Shown: positions 8,770 to 17,597 of the stretch, piece by piece | How positions within the stretch are numbered: position 1 is the first letter of the stretch | How the letters are laid out: each line of letters begins with the position of its first letter | Source: Bacteroidales bacterium UBA6248 | Lineage (GTDB): Bacteria > Bacteroidota > Bacteroidia > Bacteroidales > Lentimicrobiaceae | Reading direction: 5' to 3' | DNA: 48,556 nucleotides | NCBI GenBank assembly: GCA_002441345.1 | Contig: DJVU01000076.1 | Span: forward strand, 36,306-84,861 | Translations under genes and position numbers: made by a program | Notes under the pieces: generated by a model | The model's input: only the letters and a program-made list of their open reading frames with translations | What the model was told of the DNA's origin: nothing | Databases searched by the model: none

Positions 8770-10674
8770 ATGACTCCACAGATACCGTTAAAACTGCTCA
8801 ATACCATCGATTCTCCGGCCGACCTGCGCAGGCTCAGGGAAGAGGAACTCCCCCTGCTTTGCAGCGAGATCCGGCAGTTTATTATTGAGGTGATTTCGTC
8901 CAATCCCGGTCACCTGGGTGCAAGCCTGGGAGCCGTCGAGCTTGCCGTGGCCATCCATTATGCATTCAATACTCCCGTTGATAAACTTATCTGGGACGTC
9001 GGCCATCAGGCTTACGCCCATAAGATCATCACCGGAAGGCGGGATCAGTTTCATACCAACCGTACCTTCGGCGGCATCAGCGGCTTTCCAAAGATGAGTG
9101 AAAGCGAATACGATGCCTTCGGAGTAGGCCACGCTTCCACGTCCATCTCCGCTGCCCTTGGCATGGCTACTGCCGCCCGGCTCATGGGTGGTGAGAACGA
9201 ACAGCACATCGCTGTAATCGGCGACGGTGCAATGACCGGAGGTATGGCCATGGAAGCCCTGAATAATGCCGGTGTCTCCAATACCAACCTGCTCGTAATC
9301 CTGAACGATAACGGCATAGCCATCGATAAAAACGTGGGTGCCATGCGCGAGTATCTTCTCGATATTGTTACCTCCAGGGCGTATAACAAGCTGAAAGACA
9401 AGGTGTGGAAACTGATGGGCGGAAATACCAGCTACGGCAAGAATTCACGGGCCGTAGTCAAGCAGATCGGGAATGCCCTGAAAAGTACCATCCTCAATAA
9501 AAGCAATCTTTTCGAAGCATTTAATTTCAGGTATTTCGGACCGGTCGATGGCCACGATGTGGTAAGGCTTACAAAGCTGCTGCACGATATCCGCAACATC
9601 CCGGGTCCGCGCCTGCTGCACGTAATTACAGTAAAAGGCAAAGGTTTCGAGAAAGCCGAACAGGATCAGATTTTATACCACTCACCGGGTATGTTTGATA
9701 AAACTACCGGTGAGATCATCGAAAAACCCTGTAAAAGCCTGCCGCCGAAATACCAGCATGTTTTTGGGAAAACCATCATCGAACTGGCAGAGAAGAATCC
9801 TAAAATCGTCGGGGTCACCCCCGCCATGCCTTCGGGTTGCTCACTCAATATGATGATGAGCGTGATGCCTGACCGTGCTTTCGATGTGGGCATCGCCGAA
9901 CAGCATGCCGTTACCTTTTCGGCCGGAATGGCTGCACGCGGACTGATACCATTCTGCAATATTTATTCGTCGTTTATGCAGCGGGCTTACGATCAGGTAA
10001 TTCACGACGTGGCCCTGCAGGGCTTGCAGGTAGTTTTCTGTCTCGACCGGGGCGGATTGGTAGGCGAAGATGGCCCTACCCATCACGGTGCTTACGACCT
10101 TGCGTATTTCAGAGCCATCCCCGGACTTACCATCGCCGCCCCCATGAATGAATGGGAGCTCCGGCACCTGATGTATACCGCCCAGCTCGACGGCAAAGGC
10201 CCTTTTGTTATCCGCTACCCGCGGGGCAGAGGATTGTCTGTTGAATGGAAGAAACCGTTTGAGGAGATCATGGAAGGAACCGGCCGTAAGTTGAGGGAAG
10301 GAGATAACGTTGCCATTTTATCTATCGGCCATCCGGGAAACTTCGCCGCCGAAGCCTGCAACATCCTTCAGTCCGAAGGCATTTCAGCCGGACATTACGA
10401 TATGCGCTTCCTCAAACCCATTGACGAACAACTGCTGCACGAAGTGTTTAAAAAGTACAACAGCATTGTGACCGTTGAAGACGGAACCATAAGTGGCGGA
10501 CTCGGCAGCGCAGTGCTCGAATTCATGGCTGCACATGCATATCAGTCCCGGCTTACACGGCTTGGAATACCCGATGAATACATCACACAGGGCAGTCCGG
10601 CTGAGTTGTACGCACAGTGCGGATACGATACAAAGGGCATCTGCCGGGCCGTCAGGGATATGGTAAAGTTATGA
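8770..10674 (+). CDS. dxs: 1-deoxy-D-xylulose-5-phosphate synthase
   Basis: Thiamine diphosphate-dependent enzyme joining pyruvate and glyceraldehyde 3-phosphate, the first step of the MEP isoprenoid pathway. Visible family features include NPGHLGASLGAVEL near residue 44, DVGHQAYAHKIITGR near 75, the ThDP/Mg2+ motif GDGAMTGGMAMEALNNAG near 152, EQHAVTFSAGMAARG (catalytic Glu) near 377, and EDGPTHHGAYDLAYFR near 431. The length of 634 residues is normal. The C-terminal transketolase domain is complete. ispD, a later enzyme of the same pathway, is about 9 kb downstream on the other strand. The ATG at 8770 follows a compact hairpin that may influence expression. Confidence 0.97.
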   Translation: MTPQIPLKLLNTIDSPADLRRLREEELPLLCSEIRQFIIEVISSNPGHLGASLGAVELAVAIHYAFNTPVDKLIWDVGHQAYAHKIITGRRDQFHTNRTFGGISGFPKMSESEYDAFGVGHASTSISAALGMATAARLMGGENEQHIAVIGDGAMTGGMAMEALNNAGVSNTNLLVILNDNGIAIDKNVGAMREYLLDIVTSRAYNKLKDKVWKLMGGNTSYGKNSRAVVKQIGNALKSTILNKSNLFEAFNFRYFGPVDGHDVVRLTKLLHDIRNIPGPRLLHVITVKGKGFEKAEQDQILYHSPGMFDKTTGEIIEKPCKSLPPKYQHVFGKTIIELAEKNPKIVGVTPAMPSGCSLNMMMSVMPDRAFDVGIAEQHAVTFSAGMAARGLIPFCNIYSSFMQRAYDQVIHDVALQGLQVVFCLDRGGLVGEDGPTHHGAYDLAYFRAIPGLTIAAPMNEWELRHLMYTAQLDGKGPFVIRYPRGRGLSVEWKKPFEEIMEGTGRKLREGDNVAILSIGHPGNFAAEACNILQSEGISAGHYDMRFLKPIDEQLLHEVFKKYNSIVTVEDGTISGGLGSAVLEFMAAHAYQSRLTRLGIPDEYITQGSPAELYAQCGYDTKGICRAVRDMVKL

Positions 10675-10839
10675 AATTCAACATTTCCGCTTATTACCGC
10701 TTTCGAAAATAAGAGCAGATCCCGGGTGTATTTCAGCAAGCAGTCAGGCTACGTGGCAGCCCGTAAATACCGTCATTTTTTACGTAGGATGCGGGGTGCT
10801 GACCGTAAGACAATTAATTAAGACTTTCCCCTCTGTTAA

Positions 10840-10871
10840 TTGACTGTTTAAGGCAATGATATTTACTTTTG
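10840..10871 (+). promoter_or_regulatory. Promoter for the AsmA-like gene
   Basis: TTG at 10840-10842, a 21-bp spacer and TACTTTTG at 10864-10871 fit the Bacteroidota promoter. Predicted transcription starts near 10877, downstream of the longest possible TTG start at 10869, which supports the ATG at 10905. The rest of 10675-10839 holds no gene; a small inverted repeat CGTAAA/TTTACG (10762-10784) is present. Confidence 0.65.
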
Positions 10872-10904
10872 TACGTTTATGTTTGCCGACGATATAAAGT
10901 ACGC

Positions 10905-13427
10905 ATGCAAAGTAATTCCAACAAAAAGAGGCTTATCCTCCGTTTGCTGATATGGGTTGTCGCGATAGCCCTGGTCACTACGCTTGCTCTTCTTACTGCC
11001 GGTTTTGTCCATGGCGATAAGATCAAGCAGCTTGTGGTTGGCGAGATCAACCGTCACCTGCTGGTGCCCGTTGAGGCAGGGGAGGTTGAGTTTACTCTTT
11101 TCAGGGATTTTCCGGATGCTTCGGTTGTATTCCGGAACGTAGAAATAAAACCGCCGGCAGATTTTCCGGAAGCTCCCGCTTTAGCGCATGCCCGCAGCAT
11201 CAGCCTGAGAATGGGGTGGTACGGACTGCTTACCGGAAATTATACCATCCGCGTGTTGCAGGTCAGCAATGCAGCCATCTCTGTGTGGAGCGACGAAAAA
11301 GGGAACACCAATTACAACATCTGGAAACCGGGAGGTGCGGGCGGAGGGAAAGAGGTGGAATTCGACATTCAGAGGGTTATACTTCGTGAAACCGGGATCT
11401 ACTACACCGACCTTTCGACAGGTACTGCTGCGGGTGCTGATTTCCCTTATTTTACCCTTAGCGGGAAGGTTAAAGGCGATCGGGTAAATGCTTCCCTTTC
11501 GGGAAGTATTCTGTTGCGGCGTCTGCTTTTTAACGATACCGATTATGCTGTTGAAGGCGTTATTGAAGTGCAGTCGGCAGTTGCGTTTGATATGGCAGGC
11601 AGCGTGTTTTCGTTCGGACCCGCCTCGGTCAGGATGCATGGCCTGCGTTTCAAGGGCTCCGGAGAATTTGCGTTCGGCGATGGCCCCAGACCCTATAAGC
11701 TTTTAATTTCCGCAAGTAAAGCCGACATTACCTCGCTTTCATCTCTGGCACCGGCAGCGTATTCAGAAAGGATCGGAAAGTTTAAACCCGGCGGAAGAAT
11801 CGACGCAACGGTGAATCTGAGCGGCGACCTTGCCGGGGAAGCAAAACCTTCGTTCACCCTTGAATTCTCCATCGACAGGGGCCGTTTTGTGTATGAAGGA
11901 AGTAAAACCCCCTTCAGCTCGGTTGAAGCGGATGGAACGTTTGTATATCCGGGACAGCAGGGAAAGGAAAGACTTGAAATATCAAAAGCAGAAGGGCATG
12001 CCGGGAAAGGAAGATTCAGCGGCCGGCTTACCATGCTGAAGCTCAAGGATCCCATCCTGAACCTGGATCTTAAGGCAGATCTTTACCTGGAGGAGTTTGC
12101 CGGGCTTCTGGCACCGGATATGATTCAGAATCCCGAAGGGCGCCTCATTGCCGACATTCATTACGAAGGCACCCCTTCCTCCGGAGCGGCTGTAGGCGAA
12201 AAAGCCAGCGGACTGGTTAGTCTGAACAATGCAGGATTCTCCCTTATGCCATCCGGGAAACAAATCCGTGACATTCAGGCCTCTCTGGAGCTGGGTAACG
12301 GATCGGTTAGGGTCGACCAGCTGAGTTTCAGAACCGGGGAGAGCGACCTGAGCATGAACGGACATTTCTACAAGCTTGCTGCATTCCTGTTTTCTGAAGG
12401 CCAGCCTCTTACATTTGAAGCGGATTTAAGATCTTCGCGGCTCAGACTGGAAGACCTGATGCCTCCGGCAGGCACATCCGGAAACGGAAACCGGAACGGT
12501 CCGGCCCCGCAGCTTCTTCCGCCACGCTTTCGTTTTACGGCATCCCTTAAATGCGACAATTTTTCGTACCGGCGCTTCAGCGCTACCCAGGTGCAGGGGA
12601 AACTGAGGCTGGAAGACCAGGTGCTTCGCCTCGACGATTTTTCGATGAAAGCGATGGACGGGAGCATAAGCGGGAGCGGGGTGCTCAACAACCGCTATGC
12701 CGATCATGCCCAGCTTGTGAGCCGGGCCAGCATAACCGACGTGGATATTCAGCGGCTCTTTTACGAATTTGAAGACTTCGGGCAAACCAGCCTGCAAAGC
12801 CGTCACCTGAGGGGAAAAGGAGATGCCGAAGTGCAATACGGTGCCCGCATGGATAACCACCTGAATACCGATGTACCGTCGGTAAGTGCCATCGCCGATC
12901 TGGAAATCAGAAACGGGCAGCTTGTCGGATTCGAACCCCTGCAGGAGTTGTCGAGGTTTCTGGATGCCGATGAATTAATGAATGTTAAGTTCTCAACCAT
13001 GCGCAACAGGATAGAGATTGCACGAAGCACGGTTATCATACCCCGCATGGAAGTGAAATCCTCGGTGATGGATCTGAACGGATACGGTTCGCATACGTTC
13101 GGCAATGAAATCGACTATCACATCAACGTTCTGCTTTCCGACATCAGTAAAAACCGAAAGCGGAACCCACCTCCTGCCGACGCTTCGGAAATTACCCAAA
13201 GCGGCGGTACCCGGCTGTTTCTGCATCTTAGCGGAACCGTCGACAACCCGGTATTCCGTTACGACCGGCGGGAAGTAATGAAGAAAATGGGCGACGATTT
13301 CCGCAACCAGCGCGAAGAACTTCGACAGGTATTCCGTTCCGAATTCGGGAAAGAAAAAAAACAAGCTGCGGGCAACACAACGAAACAATCCGCCGAAAAA
13401 TTCGAAATAGAGTGGGATGAGGACTAA
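10905..13427 (+). CDS. AsmA family envelope protein
   Basis: Large AsmA-like protein, a family anchored in the inner membrane with a long periplasmic beta-rich repeat domain. AsmA-like and related YhdP/TamB proteins are linked to lipid transport toward the outer membrane. The 840-residue protein has one N-terminal membrane segment (about residues 10-33: LILRLLIWVVAIALVTTLAL). AsmA-type features follow, such as FTLFRDFPDASVVFRNVEIKPP near 60-80 and many beta-strand-like repeats. The C-terminus is charged and rich in Lys, Gln and Glu. Start chosen at ATG 10905 because the promoter's expected transcription start lies after the earlier TTG. It stands 55 nt before a histidine kinase gene on the same strand. 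The exact cargo is unknown. Confidence 0.85.
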   Translation: MQSNSNKKRLILRLLIWVVAIALVTTLALLTAGFVHGDKIKQLVVGEINRHLLVPVEAGEVEFTLFRDFPDASVVFRNVEIKPPADFPEAPALAHARSISLRMGWYGLLTGNYTIRVLQVSNAAISVWSDEKGNTNYNIWKPGGAGGGKEVEFDIQRVILRETGIYYTDLSTGTAAGADFPYFTLSGKVKGDRVNASLSGSILLRRLLFNDTDYAVEGVIEVQSAVAFDMAGSVFSFGPASVRMHGLRFKGSGEFAFGDGPRPYKLLISASKADITSLSSLAPAAYSERIGKFKPGGRIDATVNLSGDLAGEAKPSFTLEFSIDRGRFVYEGSKTPFSSVEADGTFVYPGQQGKERLEISKAEGHAGKGRFSGRLTMLKLKDPILNLDLKADLYLEEFAGLLAPDMIQNPEGRLIADIHYEGTPSSGAAVGEKASGLVSLNNAGFSLMPSGKQIRDIQASLELGNGSVRVDQLSFRTGESDLSMNGHFYKLAAFLFSEGQPLTFEADLRSSRLRLEDLMPPAGTSGNGNRNGPAPQLLPPRFRFTASLKCDNFSYRRFSATQVQGKLRLEDQVLRLDDFSMKAMDGSISGSGVLNNRYADHAQLVSRASITDVDIQRLFYEFEDFGQTSLQSRHLRGKGDAEVQYGARMDNHLNTDVPSVSAIADLEIRNGQLVGFEPLQELSRFLDADELMNVKFSTMRNRIEIARSTVIIPRMEVKSSVMDLNGYGSHTFGNEIDYHINVLLSDISKNRKRNPPPADASEITQSGGTRLFLHLSGTVDNPVFRYDRREVMKKMGDDFRNQREELRQVFRSEFGKEKKQAAGNTTKQSAEKFEIEWDED

Positions 13428-13482
13428 CACGGTGATATAATTAAGCTGAAAACCCGATATTTGTACTTCTAAGCCCGAGCTG

Positions 13483-15018
13483 ATGAACCTGAGCAAACGG
13501 ATGCGACCCCGCGTCACCAATATTTACGAACAGAAAAAAGCCTGGAAACGCTGGCTTTTTCTCGTTGCACTGCTGATTGTTGGTTTCTCACTCTGGTATA
13601 CCAATCTGATGATTAAAAATATAGCCCGGGATGAACGGAATAAAATTACCACCTGGGCCAATGCCATTCAGCAGCAGGTAAACCTGGTAAACTATACCGA
13701 CGATTTTTTCGATCAGATACGGGTGGAGGAACGCAAACGCGTTGAAATCCTTGCCGAAGCAACCGAACGCCTCGCCGAATCGGGCGACAACGAAAATATA
13801 CTGTTCTATCTCAGCATCATTTCAAAGAATACTTCCATACCGGTTGTTCTGGCCGATGAAAACGGCAGGATTATGGAAGCCAGGAACGTGGATTTCAGTC
13901 CGGACACGGTAAGACAATTCACCCCGGAGCTGATGGAGGAGTTCTCGGTATATCCCCCGCTTAAACTCGATTATTATTCGGGGAATTACGTGTACTTCTA
14001 TTACAAGGACTCCCGGCTTTTCTCGGAGCTTAAGGTGGTTCTCGACGACCTAGTTGAGTCCTTTTTTAACGAGGTGGTGAACAATTCAGCCTCGGTGCCG
14101 GTGATTATTACCGACAGTACACGTACCTCGCTGGTAGCCTGGGGGATGATTGACTCAACAAGGGTGGCTGATTCACTTTTTATCCGACAGACAATAGAAG
14201 AGATGTCGGCCTATAACGATCCCATCGAGATTGTGATAGCAGACCGGAAACATTTTATCTATTACAAAGATTCATTTCTGCTGACGCAGCTTCGCTATTT
14301 CCCCATTGTTCAGCTGGCAATCATAGGTATCTTTCTGCTGGTGTCGTATCTGCTTTTCAGCACGGCCCGCCGCTCGGAACAGAATCAGGTGTGGGTGGGA
14401 CTGGCCAAGGAAACCGCTCATCAGCTTGGCACCCCTCTGTCGAGCATGATGGCATGGGTCGAATACCTGAAAACAAAAGACATAGGCGAAGAGACCATAG
14501 AAGAGCTGGAGAAGGATGTCAATCGACTGAATACCATTGCTGAGCGATTCTCAAAAATAGGATCCTCGGCCAGCCTTAAAACCGAGAACCTGGTGGATGT
14601 AGTGTATAATGCCGTTGCCTACCTGAAAACACGCACTTCCAACAAAGTAGTATTTCAGCTCTCTCCAGCCCATGGTTCTGTAATTCTGATACCCATGAAT
14701 TATCAGCTGTTCGACTGGGTGATAGAAAACCTGGTGAAAAACGCTGTTGACGCCATGTCAGGCCAGGGGCAGATAACCATTGAAATGACGGAGGAAGAGA
14801 AGCTTGTGCATATCGATATTACCGACACCGGAAAAGGAATTGCACGTAAAAAATTCCGAACCATCTTCAATCCGGGTTATACCAGCAAACAAAGGGGATG
14901 GGGACTCGGGCTTTCCCTTTCGCAACGTATCATTCGCGAAATCCACAACGGGCGGATCTTTGTTAAAGCTTCCGCACCTGGGAAGGGGACTACCTTCCGG
15001 ATAACTCTGATAAAGTAA
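13483..15018 (+). CDS. Membrane sensor histidine kinase (orphan)
   Basis: Sensor histidine kinase with two membrane segments (about residues 24-42 and 272-293) flanking a roughly 230-residue periplasmic sensor region that I do not recognise. The phosphoacceptor is His313 in AKETAHQLGTPLSSMMAW; the usual acidic residue right after the His is replaced by Gln. The ATPase domain shows the N box NLVKNAVDAM, the G1 box DTGKGI and the G2 box GWGLGLSLS, so it should bind ATP. No HAMP domain is clear. No response regulator lies in the window, so the partner is elsewhere. Placement 55 nt after the AsmA gene suggests possible co-expression and an envelope-related signal (inference). Confidence 0.9.
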   Translation: MNLSKRMRPRVTNIYEQKKAWKRWLFLVALLIVGFSLWYTNLMIKNIARDERNKITTWANAIQQQVNLVNYTDDFFDQIRVEERKRVEILAEATERLAESGDNENILFYLSIISKNTSIPVVLADENGRIMEARNVDFSPDTVRQFTPELMEEFSVYPPLKLDYYSGNYVYFYYKDSRLFSELKVVLDDLVESFFNEVVNNSASVPVIITDSTRTSLVAWGMIDSTRVADSLFIRQTIEEMSAYNDPIEIVIADRKHFIYYKDSFLLTQLRYFPIVQLAIIGIFLLVSYLLFSTARRSEQNQVWVGLAKETAHQLGTPLSSMMAWVEYLKTKDIGEETIEELEKDVNRLNTIAERFSKIGSSASLKTENLVDVVYNAVAYLKTRTSNKVVFQLSPAHGSVILIPMNYQLFDWVIENLVKNAVDAMSGQGQITIEMTEEEKLVHIDITDTGKGIARKKFRTIFNPGYTSKQRGWGLGLSLSQRIIREIHNGRIFVKASAPGKGTTFRITLIK

Positions 15019-15054
15019 GGCAGTTGTGCGCCATGCACAGAAAAATCAGCCTGT

Positions 15055-15870
15055 ATGGCAAATTATAAAATACAAAGATTCCCGGATTCAAGAATAGCCA
15101 GCATAGATGTTTGCGAAATAGGGAAACACAAACATCATGTTACTGGATTGGTTGAATATGATATTACATTGAGCAGGAAGAAGATCAGAGAATACAATAA
15201 AACGCATTCCGGCAAGATATCATTTAATGCCTGGCTGATAAAGGTAATTGCCTGTACTATCAAGAAATATGAAACATCCGGCTCGTACCTGATCGGGAAA
15301 AACAAGCTGATAATTTTTGATGATATAAACGTATCCGTTGTTGTGGAAAAAGATATCAAAGGCACAAAAGTCCCTGTTCCGATGATTATTGAAAAGGCAA
15401 ATGAAGCAAGTATTGAATCTATAACAAGGCAAATTTCTGAAGCAAAAAATAAAGAATTTACGGAAAAAGATATTGTTCTTCTGAAGAAAACGCAAAGATC
15501 AGAGAGGATTTACTATTTTCTTCCGGGATTTGTGAGAAGATATTTTTGGAAATTTTTATTAAAACATCCAAAGGTGGCTTATGAGAAAATGGGAAATGTA
15601 GCATTTACCTCCATTGGGATGATGGGAAAGGTAAATGGGTGGTTTATCCCTATTTCATTACATCCTGTTTGTTTTGGTATAAGTTCCATAATTAAGAAAC
15701 CCTCCGTAATTGATGATAGAATAGAGATAAGAGAAATATTGAAGATGTCAGTTCTGATCGACCATGATGTGATTGACGGAGCACCTATGGCACGCCTGAT
15801 AAGCGATTTGTCGAAAAATATTGAAAATGGATTGATGCTTAATAGTACAAATCCACAAGATTCGTTTTAA
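15055..15870 (+). CDS. Stand-alone E2-type (2-oxoacid dehydrogenase) acyltransferase domain
   Basis: Protein with the catalytic fold of dihydrolipoamide acyltransferases (E2), which are related to chloramphenicol acetyltransferase. The active-site pattern His237-x3-Asp241-Gly is present in LIDHDVIDGAP near the C-terminus, and KISFNAWLIKVIACTIKKY around residues 54-72 fits the family core. It lacks the lipoyl domain and the E1/E3-binding domain of true E2 subunits, and no E1 or E3 genes are nearby. It therefore probably acts as a CoA-dependent acyltransferase on an unknown acceptor, not as part of a dehydrogenase complex. Its codons are visibly richer in A and T than those of its neighbours, suggesting recent acquisition. 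It lies 36 nt after the kinase gene. Confidence 0.8.
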   Translation: MANYKIQRFPDSRIASIDVCEIGKHKHHVTGLVEYDITLSRKKIREYNKTHSGKISFNAWLIKVIACTIKKYETSGSYLIGKNKLIIFDDINVSVVVEKDIKGTKVPVPMIIEKANEASIESITRQISEAKNKEFTEKDIVLLKKTQRSERIYYFLPGFVRRYFWKFLLKHPKVAYEKMGNVAFTSIGMMGKVNGWFIPISLHPVCFGISSIIKKPSVIDDRIEIREILKMSVLIDHDVIDGAPMARLISDLSKNIENGLMLNSTNPQDSF

Positions 15871-15996
15871 AACATTGCGGTAGTTGGGGATGGCGTCGGA
15901 TTCAGCCCGCCACAGAATCAGTAACGGCGGATAGTGGTAAGTTTCGGAGGCCGCTGCATTTTTATACCGAACCGCAGGACGAAATGGTACACCCTG

Positions 15997-16554
15997 CTAT
16001 TTTTTACTCAGTCTTCCCGGATTCTGATCCAGAAAATTTTTCCATCCCGAATAGCTCTTACCGGTTTGTGCAGGTTCGCGCTGGTAATAGTGACAAACAG
16101 CTACTGCAACGGCGTCGGTGGCATCCAGCATTTTTGGAAGACTTTCCAGCTTTAGAAGATTAAGAAGCATACCGGCAACCTGTTCCTTTGATGAATTTCC
16201 ATTTCCCGTAATTGATTGCTTGATACGCCTCGGCGAATACTCAAAAATGGGAATATCGCGGTAGAGTCCGGCAGCCATGGCTACCCCCTGTGCTCGCCCC
16301 AGTTTGAGCATCGACTGTACGTTTTTACCATAAAACGGAGCTTCAACGGCCAATTCATCGGGGTGATATTGGTCGATCAGTTCCAGAACCGAGCTGAAAA
16401 TGCGCTTCAGCCTCAGAGCCTGCGGATCCTTATACGAGAACCTGAACACATCCAGGGCGATCAGTTCTAATTTCTTACCTTTATCGGCTATTAGGCCGTA
16501 ACCCATAACCTGGGTTCCGGGGTCAATGCCCAGGATGATGCGGTCAACTGCCAT
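15997..16554 (-). CDS. ruvC: Holliday junction endonuclease RuvC
   Basis: Endonuclease that resolves Holliday junctions with RuvAB during recombination and repair. The four acidic catalytic residues are visible: Asp11 in GIDPGTQVMGYG, Glu71 in AVEAPFYGKN, and Asp144 and Asp147 in LDATDAVAVAVCH. The DNA-contact region KLGRAQGVAMAAG and PRRIKQSITGNGNSSKEQV are also present. The length of 185 residues is close to E. coli RuvC. It is divergent from the flippase-like gene with only 26 nt between start codons, so its promoter must overlap that gene. The 126 nt downstream (15871-15996) contains no gene. Confidence 0.95.
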   Translation of the reverse strand: MAVDRIILGIDPGTQVMGYGLIADKGKKLELIALDVFRFSYKDPQALRLKRIFSSVLELIDQYHPDELAVEAPFYGKNVQSMLKLGRAQGVAMAAGLYRDIPIFEYSPRRIKQSITGNGNSSKEQVAGMLLNLLKLESLPKMLDATDAVAVAVCHYYQREPAQTGKSYSGWKNFLDQNPGRLSKK

Positions 16555-16580
16555 TTTTCAGAAACTGTGTGGGGATATAC

Positions 16581-17597
16581 ATGAATGCAAAGGTAAAGAA
16601 AAGCCTGAATACCCTGGCCCGCATCCTGATTGCCGGCCTGGCCTGCTGGTTTATTTACCGCCAGGTGTTTGTGCAGGGCGACTTCGGTGCTTTTATCGAT
16701 CAGATAGCGAGGGGAATTGCATCCGAATCTTTTCTTTTCCTTGCTCTTGCTGCGCTGGTCCTTGTCCCCGTCAACTGGAGTCTTGAAGCCATCAAATGGC
16801 GGATGCTTATCCTGCCGATAGAACCGCTTACCTTTGGCGCAGCCCTGAAATCGGTACTCACCGGCATCACCCTGAGTCTGTTCACTCCAAACCGTACCGG
16901 CGATTTTCTCGGGCGTGTGTTTACCCTCCGCCGTGCCAATCCCGTTAAGGGAGCCTTGCTTACCATTGCCGGAAGCATAACCCAGCTGATCGTAACCCTG
17001 GTGGCAGGTTTGCTTGCACTTGTTTTTTACCTCCCCCGATATGCGGGGTTCACGGAAATCTGGCAACAGTACCTGTATGCCGGACTCGTTATTTTAAGCC
17101 TGACCTTGTCGGCTTTACTGGTGCTTTTTTGCCTCAGGGTACCGGTTATCGGATTGAGTCTTCACCGGATCATCCGCCCATCGTGGAGAAAAATCAGGTT
17201 GTATCTTCGTGTAATTGAGCGCATAAAGCGAAAAACCATGCTGAGGGTGCTCCTGCTCAGCACGTTGCGGTATGTGGTTTTCTCGGGTCAGTTTTACCTT
17301 CTGCTGCGGGCATTTGAACTTCCCGTTGCATATCTGCATGCGCTGATGCTGATTGCTATGACCTATTTTGTGATGAGTGCCATCCCGACCGTTGCCCTTG
17401 CCGATCTGGGAATCCGCGGGTCGGTATCCATTTATTTTATAGGCAGGTATTTCCCTGCTTCAGAAACTGCCGCAGCAGCCATTTTATCGGCATCAACTCT
17501 GATCTGGATCATTAATCTGGCACTGCCTGCCCTTGCGGGAATATTATTTATCCGGAGACTTAATTTCACCGGGAGAAGGGAAAAATATGCGGGTTGA
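16581..17597 (+). CDS. Flippase-like membrane protein (LPG synthase TM family, UPF0104)
   Basis: Polytopic membrane protein of the lysylphosphatidylglycerol-synthase transmembrane / UPF0104 family; members are proposed to flip or handle lipid-linked substrates. The 338 residues carry about eight hydrophobic segments. The family motif is visible as SLFTPNRTGDFLGRVFTLRR near residues 98-117, with a later VALADLGIRGSVSIYF near 275. There is no C-terminal LPG synthase domain, so this is not an MprF enzyme. Start set at ATG 16581, not the GTG 12 nt upstream. The next gene, a membrane glycosyltransferase, overlaps it by 11 nt, so the two are translationally coupled and may act on the same lipid-linked glycan (inference). 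Confidence 0.82.
   Translation: MNAKVKKSLNTLARILIAGLACWFIYRQVFVQGDFGAFIDQIARGIASESFLFLALAALVLVPVNWSLEAIKWRMLILPIEPLTFGAALKSVLTGITLSLFTPNRTGDFLGRVFTLRRANPVKGALLTIAGSITQLIVTLVAGLLALVFYLPRYAGFTEIWQQYLYAGLVILSLTLSALLVLFCLRVPVIGLSLHRIIRPSWRKIRLYLRVIERIKRKTMLRVLLLSTLRYVVFSGQFYLLLRAFELPVAYLHALMLIAMTYFVMSAIPTVALADLGIRGSVSIYFIGRYFPASETAAAAILSASTLIWIINLALPALAGILFIRRLNFTGRREKYAG
16588..16595 (-). promoter_or_regulatory. Putative ruvC -7 element inside the flippase gene
   Basis: TACCTTTG on the minus strand fits TAnnTTTG and sits 33 nt upstream of the ruvC ATG, inside codons 3-5 of the divergent flippase gene. Chance occurrence within coding sequence is possible. Confidence 0.4.

Noticed and set aside
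10869..10904. Upstream TTG start for the AsmA-like protein
   Set aside because: The promoter at 10840-10871 overlaps this codon, so the codon would not be in the transcript.
15871..15996. Possible small gene or terminator between the E2-like gene and ruvC
   Set aside because: Only a weak GCAGG/CCTGC pairing is present with no T-run, and no open frame of note.
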